A DNA stretch of 56,355 bases from Nocardia cyriacigeorgica (GCF_010858045.1 NZ_JAAGVC010000035.1:1-56355), one strand, 5' to 3'. Positions 33,521 to 43,250 are shown, numbered from the stretch's first letter. The notes: generated from the sequence alone by a model not told the origin. Program-made: numbers and translations.

Positions 33521-34596
33521 CGGATGGCTCCGATCATGCGCAGGGTCTCGATGATGCGGTCGATCTGGTCGTCGGCGGAGATCGGGGCGCCGCCCGCCGG
33601 CGTCACCTGGACGTCGGCGATGTTCACCTTGGCGCCCCGCTCGACGAACGGAATGATCTTGTCCCGCAACAATGCGGTGAGCAGCGCCAGATTCGATGGC
33701 GAGGCGGTGTTCAGCGGTGCGCCGGTGATCAGCGGTGCGAAGGCCAGCGCGGCCGCGTCACCGGCCTGCACCAGCGGCGTCAGCCAGGTCATCGACGCAC
33801 CGACGGGCGCGAGTGCGCCGAAGATATCGGTGACACCGCCGATGGAGTCGGTGGCGTCGGTCATCTGCCGCACCGATTCCGGCCGCAGGATGTTGTCGAG
33901 TTCGGGCTGGATCTGGTGCAACACACTGGAATTGGTTTCCAGGCCGTAGAGCAGCCGGTCCACCTGATCGAGGTTGGCCGCCAGATCGACGACGTCACCC
34001 GCGATCACCTGCGTGATGCGCTGGGTTTCCCTCGGATCCTGCGGCAGCACCGAGTTGAACCGGTTGATGATGTCCTGCAACTGACCGACCGCACCGCCCT
34101 GCACGAACACCGCCATGGCGGCCATCGTGTCCTCGAGCTGCACCGGCGGTTTGGTCTGCTCGAGGGTAATGGTGCCGCCGGGCGCCAGCAGCGAGTCGAA
34201 CCCGTCGGGCGGGGTGGTCAGTGCGATGTGGATATCGCCGAGCACGGTGTTCTGCCGCAGTTCGGCGATGGTGGTGGCGGGCAGGCGCACGTCATCGGAG
34301 ACGTCGATGTCGACCACCACGTAGCCGCCGCGCCCCTCGGGAGCCTCGTCCGCCGGCACCACCCGCACCGAATCCACGGTCCCGACCTGGGCGCCGTTGG
34401 CGATGACCTTGGCGCGCGCGGGCAGATTGAGCACATTCGCGAACTCGATGCTGACCTGGTAGGTCGAGCCGGACACCGAGGTACCTGGCACCGGCACCTG
34501 GGCCGGATCGAACGCACAGCCACCGGCGAACAGCGCTGCGGACAACGCGACGGCGATCGCGGCCGAACGCATCCGCTTACCGAGCAGCGCGGTCAT
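33517..34596 (-). CDS. mceE: MceE lipoprotein of mce operon 2
   Basis: 359 residues. Lipoprotein signal AIAVALSAALFAGGCAF (lipobox AGGC), the MCE domain (YQVSIEFANVLNLPARAKVI, with LGDIHIALTTP) and a long helical region (EDTMAAMAVFVQGGAVGQLQ and following). The start at 34596 overlaps the MceD stop by 4 nt; the frame remains open upstream, inside that gene. It is the only lipidated subunit of this operon, matching the usual MceE role. Confidence 0.92.
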   Translation of the reverse strand: MTALLGKRMRSAAIAVALSAALFAGGCAFDPAQVPVPGTSVSGSTYQVSIEFANVLNLPARAKVIANGAQVGTVDSVRVVPADEAPEGRGGYVVVDIDVSDDVRLPATTIAELRQNTVLGDIHIALTTPPDGFDSLLAPGGTITLEQTKPPVQLEDTMAAMAVFVQGGAVGQLQDIINRFNSVLPQDPRETQRITQVIAGDVVDLAANLDQVDRLLYGLETNSSVLHQIQPELDNILRPESVRQMTDATDSIGGVTDIFGALAPVGASMTWLTPLVQAGDAAALAFAPLITGAPLNTASPSNLALLTALLRDKIIPFVERGAKVNIADVQVTPAGGAPISADDQIDRIIETLRMIGAIR

Positions 34597-35696
34597 CGCG
34601 CACCTGCCAATCCCAGCACCAGCTGAACGAGTTGGACGTCGACCATGCCGTTGCCCGCGCCCGCGCAACGGCCGGGCGCGACCGCGTTGATCGCGGCGCA
34701 GACCTGCTCGGCGTCGCGCTGGGCGATGGCCACCTTCGGCGGTGCGTAGACCAGGCCGGGTGCGCCCGTCGCCGGATCGGTCACCGAACGGAAGGCCGAG
34801 CTCAGCGCCGGCGCCATGAGGACGATGTCGCGCAGCGATCCGACGTTGGCGCGCAACATCTTCACCAGCGGGACCAGCCCGTCCAGGGTGCCCATGAGCG
34901 GGTCGGCCAGGATGGTGGTCAGGTCGTTGAGCATGGGCAGCACCTCGCGCAGCCCATCGAACAGGGCCGCACCGGGCACCAGCAGATCGTTGCTGGCCTG
35001 GTTGAGCACCGGCGCCAGCCGGGTGAGCATGGTCTTCAGGTCACCCCAGTGTGTGCTGACCTTCTGCGACACCGAGGAGAACGCGTCGAAGATGCCCGCG
35101 AGGTGGCCGATATCGGCATCCGGGGATTTCAGCGTCGAACCCAGCTTCATGACCAGGTTGTTGATCTGCGCGCCGGTACCAGCGGTGGCCGAATCCAAGG
35201 CGCGCAGACCGCCGGCCAGCGCATCCGGCTGGGTCTGCGGGGTACCGCCGATCTCCTCGGACAAGGCCGCGAGCGCGGTGATGGTTTCGGTGAGGCTCTT
35301 GGGCGTCAGCGTTTTGGTGATGCACTGCCCGGCATCCCACTCGTCGGCGGTCTTGCCGCTGGCCAGCACCGCGAGTTCGCGGTCGGCGACCACGCTGTCG
35401 GACAGGGTGGTCGCGGAGGCGTCGGCGTAGACCGGGTGCTCGGCGTCGACCTCGAAATCGACACGCACGGCGGCGCCTTCGGGCCGGATGCCGGTCACGG
35501 TGCCCACGTCGATGCCACGCATCGAGACCTTGTTGCCCGCGTACAGGCCGACGCTGTCGGGCATGATCGCGCAGTAGGACCGGGTTTCCTTGATCGGATC
35601 GAACGCGACGACATAGCCGACCACGGCGAGCAACGCGATGACCAGCGCGCCCGCGATCGACATGAACGCCTGTGAGCCGAGAATCCGCTTCACCAT
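34593..35696 (-). CDS. mceD: MceD protein of mce operon 2
   Basis: 367 residues. An N-terminal anchor (FMSIAGALVIALLAVVGYVV), an MCE domain (MPDSVGLYAGNKVSMRGIDV) with a cysteine-bearing insert (DAGQCITKTLTPKSLTETIT), and a helical domain. The end has EQVCAAINAVAPGRCAG with two cysteines. The ATG at 35696 shares one base with the MceC stop (TGATG); the GTG at 35702 is an alternative. Unlike its counterpart in the first operon it has no lipobox, so the two operons differ at this position. Confidence 0.9.
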   Translation of the reverse strand: MVKRILGSQAFMSIAGALVIALLAVVGYVVAFDPIKETRSYCAIMPDSVGLYAGNKVSMRGIDVGTVTGIRPEGAAVRVDFEVDAEHPVYADASATTLSDSVVADRELAVLASGKTADEWDAGQCITKTLTPKSLTETITALAALSEEIGGTPQTQPDALAGGLRALDSATAGTGAQINNLVMKLGSTLKSPDADIGHLAGIFDAFSSVSQKVSTHWGDLKTMLTRLAPVLNQASNDLLVPGAALFDGLREVLPMLNDLTTILADPLMGTLDGLVPLVKMLRANVGSLRDIVLMAPALSSAFRSVTDPATGAPGLVYAPPKVAIAQRDAEQVCAAINAVAPGRCAGAGNGMVDVQLVQLVLGLAGAR

Positions 35697-36775
35697 CAGC
35701 ACACCTTCCCCGGCACCGGAACACAGATCGGCCCGAGCGCCGCACCCGGATCCAGCCCCGGTGGCGCGGTGACGGTTTCCCCCGAGCGGTCGATCGTCAC
35801 CGGACCGTCCGGGATCACCAACCCACCCAGCCGGTCGCCGAGCCCCTGCACGGCGGTGATGAGCGGTTCGAGCTGGGTGCCGAACTCCTGCAGCCGCGGC
35901 AGCGCGTCCGCCAGTTGCTGCGCCTTCGGTTTCAGCGTGTCGTCCCAGGCCGGTGCCAGCGTCGCCAGCCGCTGCACCACCGAGGACAACAGCCCGACCG
36001 CCGCTTTCAGCTCGGCGCGCTTGTCCAGCAGCACGGTCTCCATCAGGTTGACGTTGTCCATCAGCCGGCCGAGATCGGTTTTCGCGCCGTCGTACATGGT
36101 GACGTACTCGTCGGCCACCGCGATCGCGTTGGACACCTGGGTGCGCTGACGTTCGATGGCGTCCAGGTACTGGCCGAGGGTGTCGAGCGTGGTGCGCAGC
36201 GTGTCGGGGGCGCCGTCGATCGAGGTCTGGATGGAGGCCAGGTTGCGGCGCAGGGTGTCGCCGTCGGTGGCCTGCAGGGGCGCGGTGGCGTCCTGGAAGG
36301 TTTCGATCAGGCTGTAGGGCAGGCGAACCCGCTCGGCCGGAATCGGCGTGTCCCCCAACGGCTGATCACCGGCCGGGAACAGCGCGACGTAGTGGCCGCC
36401 GACGATGGTGAGCATGCGGATGTCGAGCGAGCTCTGATCGCCGACGAACACGTCGGAATCGACAGTGAACCGCATGATCACCCGATCCGGTTTCAGCTCG
36501 AGCGATTCCACCGTGCCCACCGAGATGCCGGCCAGCCGCACATCATCGCCCGCCTTCACCGACTGCGCTTCGCTGAGTTCGGCGGTATAGGTGGTCTTGC
36601 CGAACGGCACCACGTACACCACGCCCGCGGCGACGGCGGCGATCACCAGCGCGACGGCGCCGATGATGCCCAGCCGCAGCTCCTTACGCAGCCGGGTGGG
36701 CTCGTCCATGATCGGGGTGTCGCCGTTGACCATGCGGCGGATCCGGTCGAGGCCGGGCAGTTTCACGCGTTGCAT
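35696..36775 (-). CDS. mceC: MceC protein of mce operon 2
   Basis: 359 residues. A cytosolic N-terminus of about 30 residues, one anchor (LRLGIIGAVALVIAAVAAGV), the MCE domain (EAQSVKAGDDVRLAGISVGT, with LTIVGGHYVALFPAGD), and a helical region. It ends in DPGAALGPICVPVPGKVC with two close cysteines. GAAGG lies 7 nt before the ATG at 36775; this start overlaps MceB by 13 nt. A GTG overlapping the MceB stop is a less favoured alternative. Confidence 0.9.
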   Translation of the reverse strand: MQRVKLPGLDRIRRMVNGDTPIMDEPTRLRKELRLGIIGAVALVIAAVAAGVVYVVPFGKTTYTAELSEAQSVKAGDDVRLAGISVGTVESLELKPDRVIMRFTVDSDVFVGDQSSLDIRMLTIVGGHYVALFPAGDQPLGDTPIPAERVRLPYSLIETFQDATAPLQATDGDTLRRNLASIQTSIDGAPDTLRTTLDTLGQYLDAIERQRTQVSNAIAVADEYVTMYDGAKTDLGRLMDNVNLMETVLLDKRAELKAAVGLLSSVVQRLATLAPAWDDTLKPKAQQLADALPRLQEFGTQLEPLITAVQGLGDRLGGLVIPDGPVTIDRSGETVTAPPGLDPGAALGPICVPVPGKVC

Positions 36776-37767
36776 ATCGCGACCTTCTGTCCGCCGATGA
36801 GCACCTGCACCGGCTCGGGCAGTTCGGCTTGTCCTTTACTGCACTCGGGCTTCCAGCCCGCGACCGTGCGCGGCAGGGCGTTGTCCACCGCGGCGAGCAG
36901 ACCGGGCAGCCTGCCGAACACCTCGACCGCTTCCTGCGGGTCCGGGAACAGCCCGCGGATCATCGCGTCCACATCGGTGCTGCCGTCGGTGGCCAGGCCG
37001 AGCGCGTCCAGCAGCCGGTCGATGGGGCCGAGCACCGAGGGCGCGGTCATGGCGAATTCGGCCAGGCCGCCGACATTGGTGCGCAGCGCCTCGAAGATGT
37101 CGGACAGCCGTGCCAGCAGCGGCACCAGATGATGCACTCGCCCGCCGACCCGGTCGGCCAGATCGGACATGTTGCCGACCAGGGTGGCGATCACTTCCTG
37201 CCGGTTGCCGACATGCTCGCTGAGCTTGCCGATGGCGTCCAGCGCCGGACCCAGCCCCGCGCCGTCACCCTCGATCACCGCGAGCATGCTCTCGGTGAAC
37301 TGGTTGATCGCCTCCGGAGACATGGTGGCCAGCACCGGCTTCAAACCGTTGAACAGGCTGGTCACATCGAACGACGGCAGCGTCATATCGGTGCCGATGC
37401 GGGCGCCGTCGGGCAGCCGGGCACCGGGGTTCGGCTGCTGCTGCAGATCGATATAGCGCTGACCGGTGAGGTTCTGGTACCGGATGGCCAGGACGCTGTT
37501 GTCGTAGATCGGGGTCGAGGTCTCGACCGTCAGCCGCACCTCGGCCTGATAGCCGTCGAGCTCGATGCCCTCGACCTTGCCGACCTGCACGCCGTACATG
37601 CGCACGTCGTCGCCGACCTTGAGGCCGTTGGCATCGGTGAACAGCGCGCTGTGCGCCTCGGTGTCACCGTCGACCGGCCGCTTGATCGCGGTGATCACCA
37701 CCAGCAGGATCACCACCATGGCCGCGGCGAACACCGCCAGCCGCCAGGCCGCACCACGCACCGTCAT
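36763..37767 (-). CDS. mceB: MceB protein of mce operon 2
   Basis: 334 residues. An N-terminal anchor (AWRLAVFAAAMVVILLVVIT), the MCE domain (about 40-120; ANGLKVGDDVRMYGVQVGKV, ending IRYQNLTGQRYIDLQQQ) and a helical domain. The tail WKPECSKGQAELPEPVQVLI, with a final ICNA, gives two cysteines that may pair. The start overlaps the MceA stop (ATGA). The YQNLTGQRYI motif closely matches MceB of the first operon (YQNLIGQRYI). Confidence 0.92.
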   Translation of the reverse strand: MTVRGAAWRLAVFAAAMVVILLVVITAIKRPVDGDTEAHSALFTDANGLKVGDDVRMYGVQVGKVEGIELDGYQAEVRLTVETSTPIYDNSVLAIRYQNLTGQRYIDLQQQPNPGARLPDGARIGTDMTLPSFDVTSLFNGLKPVLATMSPEAINQFTESMLAVIEGDGAGLGPALDAIGKLSEHVGNRQEVIATLVGNMSDLADRVGGRVHHLVPLLARLSDIFEALRTNVGGLAEFAMTAPSVLGPIDRLLDALGLATDGSTDVDAMIRGLFPDPQEAVEVFGRLPGLLAAVDNALPRTVAGWKPECSKGQAELPEPVQVLIGGQKVAICNA

Positions 37768-38804
37768 CGGGCGCCTCCCTTCACCGGCAGCCCGAGCAGC
37801 GGCACCGCGATACCCGGCACGCCACGCAGTTCCAGTTCGAGATCGAGGACGGGACCGTCCGGGGTGTCCTTCATGGCGGCGCCGAGCCGGGTCAGCAGGG
37901 CACGCAGATCGGCCGCCGACTGCTGCGGGGTCGACACCGTGCGTGCCAGCACCGTGAGCATCGGCGCGAGCATGTCGGTGTAGCCGGAGAGCTGGCCGGC
38001 TTCGGTGAGGGTGGTGGCAAGCGCGGGCAGGATCTGCCCGGTCAGTGCGGCCACGCCCGCGTCGATACGCTCGCGATCGGTGTTGAGCACATCGATCTCG
38101 ACGAACTGATCGATCACCTCGATGGTGGCGCCGGCGAACTTGCCGCCGCCGTCGAAGGCGCCGCCGAGCCGGCCGACCAGGTCCGAGGACGGCATGGACT
38201 GGTTGTCGGCGACGGTGCGCGCGGCCGCGATCAGGGCCTGCGCGAGCGGCGTGAACGCCTCCACGTCGGCGGCGGCCTGCGCGATGACGGTCGCCATCTG
38301 CGGGGTGAACACCGTCGCGCCCACCTGCGACATACCGCGCAGCAAGCTGCCCATGGTGGCGTCGTAGACGTCGGCCGCGCGGTCACCGGTCAGGTCGATC
38401 ACCATGTCCGCGCGCAGCGGGGAACCGCCGGAGCCGGGCAGCAGTTCGAGTTCGCTCACGCCGAACAGATTCGACGGCGCGTAATCGACCTTCAGGCTGT
38501 CGTCCAGCCCGGACAGCCGGGACTCGTCGAGATCGAGGGTGATGCGCTGGGTGCCGCGCGCCTCGGGGGCGATCTCGGCGACCTCGCCGACCAGCACCCC
38601 GTCCACGCGCACCGGGGTGCCCGCGATGATGCCGTCACCGATCTGCTCGGTCTGCAGGGCGATGCGCAGCCCGTCCTCGGAGCGCAGCGTGCGATAGCAG
38701 ACGGTGGCGAGCAGCACCGCGACGACCACGCCGACGATGGCCGCCCCCACGGTCATCGCGCGCGTCCGATCCGCTGCCACTCCTGGCATTCCGTATTTCG
38801 GCAT
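37764..38804 (-). CDS. mceA: MceA protein of mce operon 2
   Basis: 346 residues. One anchor near the N-terminus (AMTVGAAIVGVVVAVLLATV), an MCE domain (about 45-125; GDGIIAGTPVRVDGVLVGEV, with APSNLFGVSELELLPG) and a helical domain (MATVIAQAAADVEAFTPLAQ and following). It lacks the long Pro/Gly tail of the first operon's MceA and so is nearly 200 residues shorter. It starts 6 nt after the YrbEB stop. Confidence 0.92.
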   Translation of the reverse strand: MPKYGMPGVAADRTRAMTVGAAIVGVVVAVLLATVCYRTLRSEDGLRIALQTEQIGDGIIAGTPVRVDGVLVGEVAEIAPEARGTQRITLDLDESRLSGLDDSLKVDYAPSNLFGVSELELLPGSGGSPLRADMVIDLTGDRAADVYDATMGSLLRGMSQVGATVFTPQMATVIAQAAADVEAFTPLAQALIAAARTVADNQSMPSSDLVGRLGGAFDGGGKFAGATIEVIDQFVEIDVLNTDRERIDAGVAALTGQILPALATTLTEAGQLSGYTDMLAPMLTVLARTVSTPQQSAADLRALLTRLGAAMKDTPDGPVLDLELELRGVPGIAVPLLGLPVKGGAR

Positions 38805-38810
38805 CTGTCC

Positions 38811-39677
38811 CTATCCCGTGAAACTGATCGGCGCGTTGAAGCCCCACAGGGCGATGGACAGCAGCATGTCGATCGCGATGATCGCCACGAAGCTGGCGCG
38901 CACCGCGCGACCGGAGGCGATGCCGACGCCTTCCGGGCCGCCGGTGGCGAAGAACCCGTAGTAGGAGTGCACCAGGATCACCACCGTGCCGAAGATCGCG
39001 ACCTTGATCACCGCGGCGATCACGTCGAACCCGGACACGAACTGGAAGAAGTAGTGGTCGTAGACGCCCGCGGACTGGCTGTGCACCAGCGTCAGCAGGC
39101 CGCGGCAGGCCAGGTAGCTCAGGATCAGCGCGATCAGGAAGGTCGGCACGATCGCGATGGCGCCCGCGATGACGCGGGTGGTGACCACGAACGGCACCGA
39201 CCGCAGGCCCAGCGCCTCGATGGCGTCGATCTCCTCCGAGATGCGCATGGATCCGATCTCGGCGGTCATCCGGCACCCGGCTTGGGCGGCGAACCCGATG
39301 GCCGCCGCGATGGGCGCCAGTTCACGGGTGGAGGCGAAGGCCGACACGATGCCGGTGACCGGCCCCATGCCGAGCATGTCCAGGATCGCGAACGATTCCA
39401 CGCCCACCGAGGCGCCCATCACCAGGCCGAGCACGATCATCATCGGCACCGTGCCGCCGCCGACGATGACCGAGCCGCGGCCCCAGGTCATATCGGTGAT
39501 CGCGCGCATCGTCTCCTGGCGGTAGCGACGCAACGTCAACGGCACCGATGACAGCACCTGCCAGACGAATACCGCGACGAAACCCAGCGATTCGACACCG
39601 CGCAGCACCCGGCTGCCGCGACGGAAGTAACGCGCGGCCCAGCCGAGCCCCTTCGGGACATAGGACGAGGTCGACAT
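38811..39677 (-). CDS. yrbEB: YrbE/MlaE-type permease B of mce operon 2
   Basis: 288 residues. ITDMTWGRGSVIVGGGTVPM, the coupling loop GSMRISEEIDAIEALGLRSV and C-terminal ATGGPEGVGIASGRAVRASF are the family features. Five or so membrane segments. The start overlaps the YrbEA stop by one base (TGATG). A longer open frame upstream lies inside the YrbEA gene and is not used. It is the second permease subunit of the importer. Confidence 0.93.
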   Translation of the reverse strand: MSTSSYVPKGLGWAARYFRRGSRVLRGVESLGFVAVFVWQVLSSVPLTLRRYRQETMRAITDMTWGRGSVIVGGGTVPMMIVLGLVMGASVGVESFAILDMLGMGPVTGIVSAFASTRELAPIAAAIGFAAQAGCRMTAEIGSMRISEEIDAIEALGLRSVPFVVTTRVIAGAIAIVPTFLIALILSYLACRGLLTLVHSQSAGVYDHYFFQFVSGFDVIAAVIKVAIFGTVVILVHSYYGFFATGGPEGVGIASGRAVRASFVAIIAIDMLLSIALWGFNAPISFTG

Positions 39678-40522
39678 CAGACCAGCCTCGTCGGCATGAA
39701 CATGGCGCTGATCTGCGACATCGCCAGGTTCACGATCACGATCGACACCACCGACAGCACCACGGCGGCATTCACCGCGTCGGCCACACCGCGCGGGCCG
39801 CCCTTGGCTTCCAGCCCGCGCTGGCAGGCGATGACGACCACGAGGAAGCCGAAGATCAACGCCTTCAACAAGGAGACCCACACGTCGGCGACGGTGGTGA
39901 ACGAGCCGAACGTCGCCCAGTACGAACCGGGCGTGACGCCTTGGCCGCCGACGGCGACCAGGTATCCGGCGAGCACGCCGACGAAGATGATCAGCACGTT
40001 CAGCAGCGGCGCGACGATCAGCATCGCGACCATGCGCGGAATGACCAGCCGGTGAATCGGGCTGATGCCCATGGTGTTGAGCGCGTCGATCTCTTCCCGG
40101 ATGGTGCGCGCGCCCAGATCGGCCGCGATCGCCGCGGCACCCGCACCACCGAGCAGGAACCCGGTCGCCATCGGGGCGCCCTGTTTGATCACACCGAGCC
40201 CGCCGGTGGCGCCGAGCAAGGTGTCCGCGCCGAGGGTGTGGATCAGGTTGCCGACCTGTACCGACACGATCACACCGAACGGGATCGCCATCAGGATCGC
40301 CGGGATCGCGGTGACGGTGATCAACCGCCACGCCTGCACCAGCGTTTCCTGCCACTGGAACTTGCCACGCGCGATATCACCGACCGCGCCCGTCACCGAC
40401 TCCTGCGCCATCCCGACCGCGCGACCGAAGGTCCGCAGCGACGACACCACCGTGCCGGAGAAATTCTTGCGCACGATCGCGACGGCGGAATCGCTCGGCG
40501 GCTTCCGGGTATCCAGCGTCAT
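39677..40522 (-). CDS. yrbEA: YrbE/MlaE-type permease A of mce operon 2
   Basis: 281 residues. An interfacial helix (ETLVQAWRLITVTAIPAILM), then membrane segments, the coupling loop ADLGARTIREEIDALNTMGI with SPIHRLVIPR, and C-terminal AKGGPRGVADAVNAAVVLSV. It is the first gene of the second operon. GAGGA lies about 9 nt before the ATG at 40522; the frame stays open to 40600 without a better start. The coupling loop is close to that of the first operon's YrbEA, so both could use the same MceG ATPase. Confidence 0.93.
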   Translation of the reverse strand: MTLDTRKPPSDSAVAIVRKNFSGTVVSSLRTFGRAVGMAQESVTGAVGDIARGKFQWQETLVQAWRLITVTAIPAILMAIPFGVIVSVQVGNLIHTLGADTLLGATGGLGVIKQGAPMATGFLLGGAGAAAIAADLGARTIREEIDALNTMGISPIHRLVIPRMVAMLIVAPLLNVLIIFVGVLAGYLVAVGGQGVTPGSYWATFGSFTTVADVWVSLLKALIFGFLVVVIACQRGLEAKGGPRGVADAVNAAVVLSVVSIVIVNLAMSQISAMFMPTRLV

Positions 40523-41132
40523 CGGCGAAGTCCTCGCGCCGCGCTCGCGATGCTCGAGCACCCGCGCGGGCGGCGGCGTGTTTCGGGGTTCATGGCGCAC
40601 TCTCTGCTTTCGGCGTCGATGCCAACCCTCAGGAAGCTAATCGTTACGAGAGGTGACATACAAATTGACAGGTGCGTGACCCTGAACACAAAGAAACCGA
40701 ATATGACATCACGCGAGAGGCTCGGTGTTATAGGTCACCATCGGGTGTGGACCGGTCGGCTCGACATGCACCCACGCGCATCGAGCACCCGACGCTCGCA
40801 GACTGTTTGCGCACGTCAGGACGATGTGCCCGCACGGTTGGACCGCATCGTCGGCTCCCACAACAAGCACGCCTGACCGATTACCGCGAGTCTCCCCGCG
40901 CACCGACCGAGATCGCCGGTGCGGTGACATCGGTGGGGCATGTGCCGGTCATCGACGACGTTGCCGCGAACCCGGCAAACGGCCCGCGAACCACTGATTC
41001 GTGGGCCATCTCAGGGTTGTTCAGACCCGAGAACGACGAGGAGCCGCCGGCCGCCACGATCCGCTCGCCGGCGCGATGCTCGCGCCCGTCGCCCCGGACC
41101 GTGGCGGGTCCGGAGGAGCGCCCGGCCGGGGT
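40523..41132. other. Intergenic region upstream of mce operon 2
   Basis: 610 nt with no convincing gene: the open frames on both strands lack ribosome-binding sites and known motifs. The part near 40620-40720 is noticeably AT-richer and is the likely place of the operon promoter. The other end holds a hairpin. Confidence 0.5.
40981..41007 (-). terminator. Hairpin, probable terminator
   Basis: GGCCCGCGAA, a 7-nt loop, then TTCGTGGGCC form a 10-bp stem with one G-T pair. It lies 126 nt after the stop of the minus-strand gene at 41133 and on that strand is followed by GTTTGCC. Confidence 0.45.
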
Positions 41133-42374
41133 CTAACGGCCGGCGTCGGCGGCGCGCTCACCGGTGGACGATGGGCCGGCCGAATCCGCTGACGCTCCGG
41201 CGGGTTCGGCGGCCGCGGGTTTGTCCACGGAAACCGCACGCGCCGTCGCGGGCTCGGCGGCCACGGACGACGCGGCGGCTGCACGCCCGGCGGCGTCCCA
41301 TTTCTCCCGCAGGGCGGACACTTTCGCCATCAGGCTGCCCGGTTCGATACCGCGTCCCACCATCCACTGGGTCACCGCCGCCAAGGCGGAGACCACCGCG
41401 ACGGCGGCGGCGGCCACGGCAGAGGGGGTGAACCGGGACGTCGCGACGTACTGTCCCTGACTCGCGCCCGGCAGGATGAACTTGCCGTTTCCCTTGACCC
41501 AGCTCAGGAACTGGCCGACCTGACCGCCGAGGTCGTATTTGCGCGCGGTGAGAGCCTTGAGTTCGGCGCCCTTGCTGTCGAGGTACAGCATGGTGAACAG
41601 CACCAGCACCGCGACGCCCACCGACGACAGGGCCACCAGCCGGGCGAAATACTCCGAGCGCATCCGGAAATAGAGCACGACCAGACAGATCGTCAGCACG
41701 ATCACGGCTGCCGTCGCGAACGCCCACAGTCCGCTGATCTGCGGGGTTTTCGGCGCCGACTTCGACCACACCGTCAGATATTTGGTGGACACATCGATGC
41801 GCCCGAAGGCCGTGGACTCCACCGAACCATTGGCGCCCGTCGCCACCAGCCACGGTCGCGTCATCAGCACGAGCGTGATGAACGCCCCCACTGCGGCCAC
41901 CAGATAACCCCAATGCCCGCGCAACGGAGTGCTCGCGCCGCGCACCGCCGCTGCCCTGGCCCGGACCGCGTCGGCCCGCCGCCTGCGCGATTCGCCGGCG
42001 CCTTCCGTCGCGGCGCCCCCGGCGACGGCCGCGCCACCACTGCCCGCTACGCCTTCCGCCGAATGCACCGCCACCGACTCAGCGCGTGTGTGCTCGGGTT
42101 CATCCCCTTGGCCCGCATCAGCTGATCTGGCGGCCGCGCCCTCACCGGCACCCGCTCCGGCATACTTCGGCGCGCCGGCCGCACCCGAGCGCGCCGCGCC
42201 CGATTCGACCGCTCCCCCGCCGACGAACTCACCCGAGACCGCGACACCACCGGCGGAACCCGCTCCGAAGAGTCCACCGGATTCCGGTGTGCTCTGCTGA
42301 TCGGAGCTGTGTCTGCTCGCGGATTCTCCGGTGTCTCGGGCAGCCTTGGCCTGCCAGGGGTTTGGGCCCGCCAT
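41133..42374 (-). CDS. Hypothetical membrane protein with low-complexity ends
   Basis: 413 residues. The first 150 are Ala/Gly/Ser/Glu-rich low complexity, ending in a basic ESRRRRADAVRARAAAVRGA stretch. Four membrane segments follow (HWGYLVAAVGAFITLVLMTR, LWAFATAAVIVLTICLVVLY, LVALSSVGVAVLVLFTMLYL and AAAAVAVVSALAAVTQWMV), with an extracytoplasmic loop between the first two (ATGANGSVESTAFGRIDVST) and another between the last two. The tail is again Ala/Ser/Pro-rich. No family assigned. It stands alone, divergent from phoU with about 158 nt between them. Confidence 0.75.
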   Translation of the reverse strand: MAGPNPWQAKAARDTGESASRHSSDQQSTPESGGLFGAGSAGGVAVSGEFVGGGAVESGAARSGAAGAPKYAGAGAGEGAAARSADAGQGDEPEHTRAESVAVHSAEGVAGSGGAAVAGGAATEGAGESRRRRADAVRARAAAVRGASTPLRGHWGYLVAAVGAFITLVLMTRPWLVATGANGSVESTAFGRIDVSTKYLTVWSKSAPKTPQISGLWAFATAAVIVLTICLVVLYFRMRSEYFARLVALSSVGVAVLVLFTMLYLDSKGAELKALTARKYDLGGQVGQFLSWVKGNGKFILPGASQGQYVATSRFTPSAVAAAAVAVVSALAAVTQWMVGRGIEPGSLMAKVSALREKWDAAGRAAAASSVAAEPATARAVSVDKPAAAEPAGASADSAGPSSTGERAADAGR

Positions 42375-42532
42375 TACCGCAGTTTATGGTGCCTGCACTG
42401 GTGGGAATACTGGTTGACCGGGTCGAATGGGCGCATCGCGGACGGGTGCGGCGGTGCGTCCAGCGGGGTCGCGGCAACGAAGATCACGCGATCAATCGAC
42501 CGGCGGGGTGGACATAGGCGACAATTTGGCGC

Positions 42533-43204
42533 GTGCGGACCCAGTTCACCAATGAGCTCGTCGCGTTGACCGATGAGTTGACGCAGATGTGCCGGCTCAC
42601 CCAAGACGCCGCCGAGCGCGTCACCGATGCGCTCGTCGAGGCCGATCTCACGGCGGCCTACGAGGTTTTCGCGCTCGACGAGCGCCTACAGGCCATGTAC
42701 GCGGCCTGCGAGGAGCGCACGGTGGTGCTGCTGGCGCTACAGGCGCCGGTCGCCCGCGATCTACGGCATGTGGTGACCGCCATCCAGATCGCCGGTGAGC
42801 TGTCCCGGATCGGCTGGCTCACCAGCCGAGTGGCCGATCAGGTCTACAAGAGCAGCCCCGATCCGGTGGCGCCGGAGCCGATCGTGGCCTTGCTCGCCGA
42901 GATGGGCAGGCGCGCGGCCCGCGCGACCGCGCACGCGCTGCGCTCGGTCGCCGCGGGTCAGCAGCCGCCCGAAGAGGCTCCCGATCCGCCTGCCGAGACC
43001 ATGGAAGAGCTCAACCACCGACTCCACGCGGCACTCAGCGCCCCCGCCTGGACCGGAAGCACCGATACCGCAATCGAACTGGCCCTGCTCGGCCACCATT
43101 TGGAGCGCTGCGTCGACCACACCGCCCGCATCGAACGGCTGATCCGCTTCCTGGACACCGGCATCCCGCCCACCGCACAGCCCATCGAGGAAGAAAGGGA
43201 CTGA
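42533..43204 (+). CDS. phoU: PhoU-family phosphate regulator
   Basis: 223 residues, all helical. The PhoU repeat is seen twice: FTNELVALTDELTQMCRLTQ with TDALVEADLTAAYEVFALDE and the RDLRHVVTAIQIAGELSRIG core (about 80-100), then a second three-helix bundle ending LLGHHLERCVDHTARIERLI. PhoU proteins tie phosphate uptake to the PhoR kinase and affect persistence. No pst genes are adjacent, so this may be a secondary copy. The start is the GTG at 42533; no ATG precedes the repeat. Confidence 0.88.
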   Translation: MRTQFTNELVALTDELTQMCRLTQDAAERVTDALVEADLTAAYEVFALDERLQAMYAACEERTVVLLALQAPVARDLRHVVTAIQIAGELSRIGWLTSRVADQVYKSSPDPVAPEPIVALLAEMGRRAARATAHALRSVAAGQQPPEEAPDPPAETMEELNHRLHAALSAPAWTGSTDTAIELALLGHHLERCVDHTARIERLIRFLDTGIPPTAQPIEEERD

Positions 43205-43250
43205 ACGTCGGCGGCCCGAAGCTGGTTACCCGCACACACCGCCGAACGCC

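Noticed and set aside
40672..41136. A plus-strand frame in the region upstream of mce operon 2
   Set aside because: No domain, no ribosome-binding site, a Pro/Arg/Ser-rich sequence, and it contains a hairpin.
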